Source of the DNA: Capronia americana
Lineage: Eukaryota; Ascomycota; Eurotiomycetes; Chaetothyriales; Herpotrichiellaceae
Assembly: GCA_016110215.1 (NCBI GenBank)
Contig: JADWQD010000004.1
Location: 1,550,001-1,614,000, forward strand
DNA length: 64,000 nt
Direction: 5' to 3'
Numbering within the stretch: position 1 is the stretch's first letter; each line of letters starts with the position of its first letter. The notes beneath the pieces are model-generated. The model worked only from the letters and a program-made list of their open reading frames with translations, made no database searches and had not been told where the DNA came from. This document shows, piece by piece, positions 57,163-64,000 of the stretch. The translations under genes and the position numbers were made by a program.

Positions 57163-58922
57163 GAGAGCCAAAATTCTTCCTCACAAAGGCCCAGATTCAT
57201 AGCAAGTTCAACGCCCTGACCGTTCTCGAGACCATCGACAAAACAATCTCCGGTGACGAGCTTATGGAAGGTGTGGGTGTCACCCTCCTGTAAAATAAAA
57301 AGACCGCGTCCCCCATAAAGCGCACACAACTTGGTACGAGGACTTGGGAAGAAATAGCGAAAAGTGAACATCAATACGCCGTTGTCCGTAAGCATGGGAG
57401 ACCGGAATTCGGTTGACTTGGGAGTCGATAGCCACTCTCCGTCTCGCCACAGGTGTGAGATGAGCGAGTCATTCTTTGCAGCTTGGCCGTATCGCTCTTG
57501 GAGGGTCTGGAGGGTTGGAGTTCCTTCTCCATAGAGAAAAGCTTTCATGGGGGTGTTGTTGGTACGGGAGATTTGGTTCTGCCATTCCTGCAGCTCCTTC
57601 GTGTTGTCGCCAGATCCGGGCTTGAGCATGGCAAGCCGGTGTCCGTCCGATATGGTGTCTAGAACGTAGCCGCTTACCCTCAGCAGATTACCATGTCTCT
57701 TGACATCCGGCACGTGGCTCGGATTGAGACGGATCTTTGGGCTCCAGTTGGAAGCTAGGGATGCCGCTTCGGTGACATTGAAACGAGTGTTATTGTTCCA
57801 ATCAATAACCCAAGTCGGAAAATTTCCAGATCCGGGTGGGTGCTGACCTAGCTCGTACCGCTGCTGGGCCAGCACGTCCAAAGTGCCCTCCTGTTGAATG
57901 CACCAGATGACGAAGTCGCAGTATACTTCCAGAGTACTGCACGTGTAATCGGTGTCGAATGAGGAGGACTTGGAGCCGGGATTTCCCATTGAACTGAACA
58001 GGCCCGCAAGGCCATACACTTTGTCTCGGGGATCTGTTGCCTGGCGATCTCTGCAGATCGTGGCCAACTCTGATGGACACACGTAAGCATCGGGTTCCAG
58101 CAGCCGTTTCCTCAAGGTGATGATCAGATTGATCATCGACAATGCCATCTTCGTGCTCTCGGAATAGTCTTTTTTGCGGGCTAGTGCGTAGCAATCTTCG
58201 GGAGAGGAAGCGGGGGCTTCACAGATTTCCTGACCCGAGTGAAATTGTAGAACGGCCAATGAAAATGGTTCCCATGGAAGGGTTCGATCACCCAGATGGA
58301 CCAAGAGGTGCCTAGCCAGTGCCGCTTCCTGGACTACCCATACTCGCTGGAACCAATTCAGCCCTGTGATAGTGTGGAACGGCGATGGACATCTCAGATC
58401 CGGGTGTCTTTCTCTGAACCATGACCCTAGCGTTTTTCTCTGCTGCAGGGGATGGTGTGTTTTGGGAAGCGTATCTTTGTCGTATCCGGATTTCAGCCAC
58501 GCCATCGCAGTATGAATCCCGACAACAGCGTTTGCAAGCCCATCTGTGGCCAGCCAGATTATGACGGCTTTGGCATTGCTGTATATGCTAGTCATCAGCG
58601 CCACCTGCCCCTGCTTCTCTGCATCGTTCTCTTGATCGATGCTGATTGCATCAATCCACAGATGCCTCGGCCTATCAGCGTATCGGAGGTCTTTGAGAAT
58701 CTGGATCACGACCTTGGAAACTTTGAGTGATTTCCCACCGACTACGAGATCCTGCGTAGCTGGTTGCCCGTCCCAGGCATACGAAATAGCTTCGAAAGAA
58801 GATGATGCAGAAGTGAATGTGTCGACTGCCGCAAAGAGGAAGGTCGTTGATAGAGGTGAGTCGACATTACCAGCCTCTAATTCGAGGATTCGGATTTGCC
58901 TGGTAGGGTCGAAGACTTCCAT
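57159..58922 (-). CDS. HET-domain protein, 587 aa
   Basis: Single exon. Classic HET domain: FEAISYAWDG (43-52), RHLWIDAISIDQENDAEKQG (87-106), VALMTSIYSNAKAVIIWLA, and FQRVWVVQEAALARHLLVHL. The downstream TDPRDKVYGLAGLFSS block is the usual second HET-family signature. The C-terminal GSGDNTKELQEWQNQ region and the FVDGLENGQGVELAMNLGL end are variable and may form the recognition part. The family causes programmed cell death on non-self contact; the partner here is unknown. It is convergent with the FAD hydroxylase, overlapping by 4 bp. Confidence 0.9.
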   Translation of the reverse strand: MEVFDPTRQIRILELEAGNVDSPLSTTFLFAAVDTFTSASSSFEAISYAWDGQPATQDLVVGGKSLKVSKVVIQILKDLRYADRPRHLWIDAISIDQENDAEKQGQVALMTSIYSNAKAVIIWLATDGLANAVVGIHTAMAWLKSGYDKDTLPKTHHPLQQRKTLGSWFRERHPDLRCPSPFHTITGLNWFQRVWVVQEAALARHLLVHLGDRTLPWEPFSLAVLQFHSGQEICEAPASSPEDCYALARKKDYSESTKMALSMINLIITLRKRLLEPDAYVCPSELATICRDRQATDPRDKVYGLAGLFSSMGNPGSKSSSFDTDYTCSTLEVYCDFVIWCIQQEGTLDVLAQQRYELGQHPPGSGNFPTWVIDWNNNTRFNVTEAASLASNWSPKIRLNPSHVPDVKRHGNLLRVSGYVLDTISDGHRLAMLKPGSGDNTKELQEWQNQISRTNNTPMKAFLYGEGTPTLQTLQERYGQAAKNDSLISHLWRDGEWLSTPKSTEFRSPMLTDNGVLMFTFRYFFPSPRTKLCALYGGRGLFILQEGDTHTFHKLVTGDCFVDGLENGQGVELAMNLGLCEEEFWLS

Positions 58923-60382
58923 CTAATAATTCTATTGGATGTGTTTAGGATAGTCTGAGGGCTACCGCGGACAAACATTTGCAACGCCGAGGGTAATGTG
59001 TTGGTGTCAACCAAATCGTTAGGTAGAGCTCTCTAAATATGCAGAATAGACGAATAGAGGCGTAGATGGATAGATAGAGTATCCCTATACGTATCGCAGA
59101 TGCGGACTGGAAGCATGAGAGAAGGCGCTGTCCAAGGAACTTGAGGTCGGTGAGGACTTCCTTGGCATCCTTGGCTCTGGGATGTATCCTGGCGTTCGTG
59201 ACAATAGACGAGAGTCCGTTGTACGATAGGAGATACGAGAATAGAACATTGAGAAAGGAAAGACACTGCGAAGCGCGAGTGAAGTGCGGGTCGATGCAGC
59301 CCGCTTATACACGATTGACGGTGGCTGGACGTCGAACTACCCGTCATCATCGACTTGACCTGCTCAATCCGCTCCGGGGCGTATGCGTTATGCACCAATT
59401 AAGCAAACGCCATTGAGAGAAGCTACCAGGTCAGCCTAATGGCTCAGATTTACAGAAAAGCTGTGGCAGTGAAAGTGTGGCAAGGTCCTGGCGACAACTT
59501 AAGTACTGAAGCATTTGGATATTTAACTATTTATTGTTCGATATTCTTCTCAATATAGTACTGATCGTACTGTACCCCGCGAGTCCGTGGAACAGAGCCT
59601 ACCATATAACCGATGACTTGATTGGTTGTTTGCGTGTCCGAAGTTAGGAAAAGCTGGAGCTTAGAAGCTATGGTGAGCGTGGCTGAGCTACTCCCTGAGT
59701 CTCCCTGAGCTGAGGGTAGGAGCCTGACCTAGCTCCCTTCGCCTTACTACCGCAATACTCGGTGGCGCATTCTGACCTCTCTAAAAGTCCATTTCCGTTT
59801 CCAGGCCTGAGTATCCTTGTACCTCGAAGAATGGACAGAAGAGGCCGATGGACGTATTAAGTCGTCCATATTACAGTACATACTCGGCAGTGCCGGAGTA
59901 CACAGTACACAGTATAAGGTGCGACCTATCGTATATCGAAGGGATAACGAGAGTTCCACTGGTGCGAAACAACATGTTGAACTACTGTTCGATGGCCACG
60001 ACGGCTCATCAAGGACATACTCATGCGCCTACCCAGCACTTGGTAGAGATGGCAAGACTTATAAGTCCGTGGATGCCGTTCGGGGGAATGTCCTGTACCC
60101 CGTCTTCCGAGGAGGGAGAACTGATCGATCATCTGATTCTGCGGTTGCGGCGTTTTGCATTACTATCGTCACTAGCACGGCCACGAAAGGCGATAGCTCC
60201 TGGGCATGGGAGTCGAAATTTCCAATATAAGTGAGTGGCCGTGAAGTCAAAGGAAATGGAAAACCAATCATTGGCAATTTTCATGATATTGTCGAACCTA
60301 ACTAAGTGATTCTGAGCCACCTTTTTGTACATGAGGTTCAACAGAGAAACTGAAGCCACTGTACAAGCTTTTTTTTTCACAT
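58923..60382. other. Long intergenic region
   Basis: About 1.46 kb between the HET start and the 3' end of the next minus-strand gene. I found no conserved frame, repeat or RNA gene in it; it must include the HET promoter. Confidence 0.5.
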
Positions 60383-61790
60383 TCACCAGGTGGTCCGAAT
60401 TTCGGGGATGTCTTTGGATGTGACGTGCAGATCTGTGAAGATCGCATCATCGCCTGCATAGTGGTTAGAAGACAGTCACATCGATGGGAAGGGGCCTCTA
60501 GCACACACCTTTCAAATGCTTGACTCGAATCTCATCTTCACCCTCCAACTTCTCGAGTTCTTGCTCAGGGGTAGCATTGTTCTCACGTTCATCCTTGGGT
60601 CGTTTCTCAGTGGCCTTTTCAAAGTCTCCCCCAATCATAAGAAACTGCGCATGGTCATAATCTAGGTACTTGGGCTCTAGTGGCTTCCAACGCAACCCCT
60701 GGAACTCGTCGATGATCTCTTGCGGATACTCTGGTCCTGGAGGCACATTTTGCTGTCCCGTCGGTGGCAGTTCAGGGTTTTTGACACTGACGACAAAGCT
60801 TCCACGCGGTTTGAGGCCAAAGTCTGTCTGAACCTCGCCGAGCTCCGAAGGGATATTGATGATATAGGCGAGATGCGATTCACGGCCAGTAGACGTGATC
60901 GCGTAGACGCCCTCGGCAAGTGGGGTGACAGGAGCAGTGTGCTTCGTGCCCTGAGTCTTTGTCTGGTATTCTGAGCCGGTCAAGAAAGTCTCTTTGAGCT
61001 CGGCGAAACTGGTCTTGGATTTCTCGACAAATGTGATGAATCTGTCCCTGGCGCTCTTTGGGAGCACCTTCTTTGGTAACGTCAGAAGACGACAGTTCCC
61101 CTCATCACCGATGGGGCCATCTCCGAGCTTGGCGTCGAGGGGGAGAGGTCGCATAACAAGGAATGAGCGGGCAACATCTTTGATGTCTTGCGGATCGTCC
61201 ACATTGACTCGGGGACGGAAAAAGAAGTATATGACACCCTTCTCCAGGATGGTGGACGGAATATCGTCGTCATCCCGCGCTTTGGGCTCAACTGCGTCGC
61301 CATTTGTCTCAGCTGGCTTGGTCTCTTCCTTGGGTTCGGTGGCTTCGGCTTTGGCTTCCTTGTCACCAGCTTCGTTCTTGGGTTCGACGCTCTCCTCGTC
61401 CTTGGGCTTCCCATCTTCCTCCTTGGAGTCAGTCGCATGGCCATTGGTGGGCTCAGCTCGGGTCTCCTCTGGTCCATGTTTCTCTTTGTCTTTCATCTCT
61501 TCATCCGGCTTCTCCGGAGCAGGTTGCTCAGAGGTACCACTAGACACCATATGTCAGCATGAACCGCCACCCATGTTGGGGTAGTAATACTTCTGCATGG
61601 TCTCCTCGAGTGTCTTCTGCGCGGGTTCTGTGTTCTTCTTGCCGCGCTTCGCGCTCGGTGGAGAGCCAGTCGCATCATTCTTGCGTTTCTTGTTCGCCGG
61701 CGACGATTTTGGTACAGGCGGCGACGAGCTCTGAGAGCCCTGAGAGCTCGATTGAGCCGCGATGCGCGCAGATGAGCGTCGCCCAGTCAT
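60383..61790 (-). CDS. Conserved acidic fungal protein, often annotated 'BTB domain transcription factor', 433 aa
   Basis: Three exons: 61591-61790, 60509-61539 and 60383-60453 (1302 nt). The N-terminus is Ser/Lys-rich with a nuclear-localisation-like stretch (KKRKNDATGSPPSAKRGKKN). A long Glu/Lys repeat region follows (about 75-170), then a conserved fold: LEKGVIYFFFRPRVNVDD, VARSFLVMRPLPLDAKLGDG, NCRLLTLPKKVLPKSARDRF, THPL-type region PLAEGVYAITSTGRESHLAY, and LRWKPLEPKYLDYDHAQFLM. It ends GDDAIFTDLHVTSKDIPEIR. I recognise the core from ascomycete proteins labelled BTB, but see no BTB fold. Joining needs a 51-nt intron (61540-61590) that would otherwise leave an in-frame TGA. An in-frame ATG at 61826 would add 12 residues. 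Confidence 0.78.
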
Positions 61791-61826
61791 GGCGTCTAAG
61801 TACAGAGGGGATTTTGGCGATGGCAC

Positions 61827-62196
61827 GTATGCGGGGAAGATGAGGAAAGGCTACTGTAAGGTGGGTGGTGATGGAAGAGTGAGAGGAAGGTGAGCAAGTG
61901 GTCAGGAAGACATTGACGAAGCTGCATTCCTGTCATCGCGATGGCTGGATGCATGAGGTGCAGCTAAAGTTCCTGCTCCACATCGAAGCCGCATTACAAT
62001 GATGTAAGACGGGAATGGTACGAGCAGCGCAGTGAGACAGAAGAAAGTCATTGTCGCTGCTAGTCAGGAACAAGGGTCTCCTGTCCTGTCCTTGTCGTGC
62101 CTTGTCCCTCGGTCCTTCCCCACTAGATGCCCCGCCTCCCAATTGGGTCAACGGCTGTACTGAGTACGTAGCCACCGCTTGGCCTAGCCCACCGGA
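61827..62196. other. Intergenic
   Basis: 370 bp between two minus-strand genes, including the promoter of the acidic protein gene. Nothing else seen. Confidence 0.5.
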
Positions 62197-62787
62197 TCAG
62201 CCGAGTTCCATCGCGTCACTGTCACCTGGAGCTTCAGGTTTGGATGGCGTGTTCGGACGCTCGGGCGTGCTGGGAGAGTTCGACGACTCTATGGCCGCAT
62301 CCTCACTCTGGTCGGAGCTGTCCGTCCATGCTTCGTGGGCTTGTTTCTTCACAACCCGATGTCCCAACGGTGTCTTTTCACTTCCTTTTCTCCTGCGTTT
62401 CATTGGCGGCTGTGCAGCCTGTCCGTCGACCAGCTCAGAAACCTCGATTTCCGTACGGTCGAGTGCCGGGCTCTCTTCCTCGTCGTCCATCTCTGCTGAA
62501 AGGCGTTTTCGCCCTCGATCGGCATCCTCTCGGTGGGCACTCTTGGGCTGACGCTCGCATGAAAGCCTGCGCAGCCTACTGGCCAGCTCGTCGTCGGTGT
62601 CTGGCCATAGTTTTTTAAGTGCTTCGTCTTCGAATTCAGATTCGAGTTCCTCGTACTGATCAGGATGGAGGACCTCGATATCTCCATCGTAGCCCATGTC
62701 ATCCGGAGAGATCTCCTCGACAGAGAAACCATCGCTGGACTCTCGCCGAGGCCTCTTCCTGATCCTGTACTTCGGGACCAGGGCCAT
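62197..62787 (-). CDS. Small acidic, probably nuclear protein of unknown function, 196 aa
   Basis: Single exon with basic N-terminus MALVPKYRIRKRPRRES and an acidic/leucine middle (HPDQYEELESEFEDEALKKL). A strong nuclear-localisation-like motif PPMKRRRKGSEK lies near residue 130, and the tail is rich in Ser, Pro and acidic residues. Composition and charge patterning look coding and are unlike the opposite-strand frames. I recognise no domain. It could be a fast-evolving regulatory protein. Confidence 0.6.
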   Translation of the reverse strand: MALVPKYRIRKRPRRESSDGFSVEEISPDDMGYDGDIEVLHPDQYEELESEFEDEALKKLWPDTDDELASRLRRLSCERQPKSAHREDADRGRKRLSAEMDDEEESPALDRTEIEVSELVDGQAAQPPMKRRRKGSEKTPLGHRVVKKQAHEAWTDSSDQSEDAAIESSNSPSTPERPNTPSKPEAPGDSDAMELG

Positions 62788-63245
62788 TTCTTCCGACGGC
62801 AGTATGAAGTGTGGAAAATAATAATAATCGCCGCCTGGTCGCTAGATTTACTACAAGGATGAATCAAAGATTGGCCGTCAGGTGATTTTATGCCGGATAT
62901 GCTCGCATCGACAATGAGATCAGAGTGTTGTTCAGCCTGCGCGGCGTCTGGATATTGAAATGAGAAGCACGACCCGTGCCGCCATGTTTCTGAACTCTGC
63001 CGCTAAACGGTGGTAGTTGCACGAAAGATCTCACGGCCAGAAGTTTGTTGTGGGAGTCAAAGGCTCCGGCTACGTCATCTGATTGGTGCATTCTACGATA
63101 TTCCGGCATGCCCGACGATGCTCTGGGAGGAGATTATGGCGGATGGTTAGATGCAAGTGATGCTCCAGGCCATGTCACAATACATCCAAAGTCAGTACCG
63201 AGGACACTGTATTCAATATGGCAATCGAAATATCCAAGCAAGCCG
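62788..63245. other. Intergenic
   Basis: 458 bp between two minus-strand genes. Nothing recognised. Confidence 0.5.
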
Positions 63246-64000
63246 TCACTCATCCTCGTCGTCTTCCAAGCTGCCCTCTCTTGTCAGTCCTTCGTAGAGC
63301 GCCCAGGCCGCCAGAGTTTTTGCGTCTCTCGCACCTTCCCGCCATAATTCCTCGTACTTGACAAGCTTGACCGTGATCTTCTCCCTATCGGTCCCCGACA
63401 GTCTGTCCCTCAACTCCATGATCTCAATCAGCGGCATGGTCCTCTCCCACAGAAAGAGGGCGATGTACTCGTCGCAGCCGCCGGGGCTGGGATACATTGC
63501 CTTCTGCAGATGGCTTTCTGAGCCCTTGGCGTCCTTCAACGCGAGCTTTGTCATATCCTTGAGTTCATGCTGGGAGATTGTCAAGCCCGTCTCTTCAAAC
63601 AGCTCGTTAGCAGCGGCGCCTACAAACGTCTTAGCATCATCAATCATGCCCGCAGGAATCTCAAAGAAGTTCAGGCTGCCCGCCGGGACCCGAGGCTGCT
63701 GCGTCATGACAACGAATCTCTCGTCGCTATTCGTGTCCTCGACCTGTGGTCGTAGGATCATCAGAATTGCCACGCTTCCACCCCGTAGGAAGACGATCCC
63801 GGGGAGAGGTGAGCCATTCTCGTTTGACACGACGGTTTCCATCTTGATGAAGCCTATCCGTTTGCCAAACCAGTCTACGGACTGCACGTTGATGGAGCGT
63901 AGAGTATGGCGCTCTTTGCGGTCGTGGAATACATGATCGCGGTTGGATTGAAGTTGAAGCGACTGCCGTAATGTTTTCAGCCAGAGTTCGAAAGGCTTGA
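63246..64000 (-). CDS. Nudix hydrolase, ADP-sugar diphosphatase-like, 5' end outside the window
   Basis: The frame stays open from the stop at 63246 to the right edge, reading upstream into KPFELWLKTLRQSLQLQSNR. At least 251 residues are present and the start codon lies beyond 64000. Fold marks: INVQSVDWFGKRIGFIKM, VFLRGGSVAILMIL and FFEIPAGMIDDAKTFVG. The Nudix box is GMIDDAKTFVGAAANELFEE then TGL. The box departs from GX5EX7REUXEEXGU at the first Glu (Lys here) and at Arg (Asn here). The EE pair that binds Mg is intact. YPSPGGCDEYIALFLWER is typical of fungal ADP-ribose/ADP-glucose pyrophosphatases. It hydrolyses nucleoside-diphosphate sugars. Confidence 0.85.
   Translation of the reverse strand, partial: KPFELWLKTLRQSLQLQSNRDHVFHDRKERHTLRSINVQSVDWFGKRIGFIKMETVVSNENGSPLPGIVFLRGGSVAILMILRPQVEDTNSDERFVVMTQQPRVPAGSLNFFEIPAGMIDDAKTFVGAAANELFEETGLTISQHELKDMTKLALKDAKGSESHLQKAMYPSPGGCDEYIALFLWERTMPLIEIMELRDRLSGTDREKITVKLVKYEELWREGARDAKTLAAWALYEGLTREGSLEDDEDE

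Noticed and set aside
61559..61843. 94-aa plus-strand frame
   Set aside because: Antisense to exon 1 of the acidic protein gene and Ser-rich only because the opposite strand is Lys/Glu-rich.

Overview
This is a filamentous ascomycete (Pezizomycotina) genome window. The genes carry many short introns (about 42-90 nt, GT-AG, CTRAC-like branch sites). There are heterokaryon-incompatibility (HET) proteins, Zn2Cys6 regulators, MFS sugar porters and a long ankyrin/CorA-type protein, a mix expected in Eurotiomycetes or Dothideomycetes. I lean towards a black-yeast-like (Chaetothyriales) or related genome, but the sequence alone does not fix the order. I saw no convincing tRNA, rRNA, CRISPR or intact transposon. 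Exon maps were built by hand from splice signals, reading-frame phase and recalled family motifs. Total coding lengths are multiples of three for every spliced model. No similarity search was run.

Layout. 0-4.8 kb: an 11-exon ankyrin-repeat/CorA-like membrane protein. 5.5-7.7 kb: an uncharacterised Gly-rich fungal protein. 9.9-17.9 kb: a housekeeping block with RPL12, SEC23 (COPII) and, divergent from it, alpha-COP (COPI). 18.4-26.8 kb: a likely beta-mannoside utilisation module. It has a lactose-permease-like sugar porter divergent from an intracellular GH2 beta-mannosidase, followed by a Zn2Cys6 regulator. 26.9-28.8 kb: a HET protein. 29.9-43.1 kb: an apparent catabolic cluster with a second MFS porter, a PF04199 'cyclase' hydrolase, an aldehyde dehydrogenase divergent from a zinc alcohol dehydrogenase, an AtuA/DUF1446 protein and a convergent Zn2Cys6 factor.

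45.2-48.7 kb: a trypsin-fold protein divergent from a single-pass membrane protein whose 5' end is unclear. 49.5-57.2 kb: a regulator combining two C2H2 fingers and a Zn2Cys6 cluster, a microsomal P450, a sequence gap inside a CT-rich minisatellite, and a FAD aromatic hydroxylase. 57.2-58.9 kb: a second HET protein whose stop codon overlaps that of the hydroxylase. 60.4-64 kb: an acidic conserved fungal protein, a small nuclear-type acidic protein and a Nudix hydrolase cut by the window edge.

The strongest candidates for an undescribed system are the 29.9-43.1 kb catabolic cluster (substrate unknown) and the transporter/beta-mannosidase/regulator module. Intron-level oddities also stand out: a perfect 13-bp hairpin in an intron, tandem CTGA arrays at two branch sites, a 15-nt micro-exon, a 4-nt first coding exon, a GC-AG intron, and a frame-neutral intron carrying a stop.
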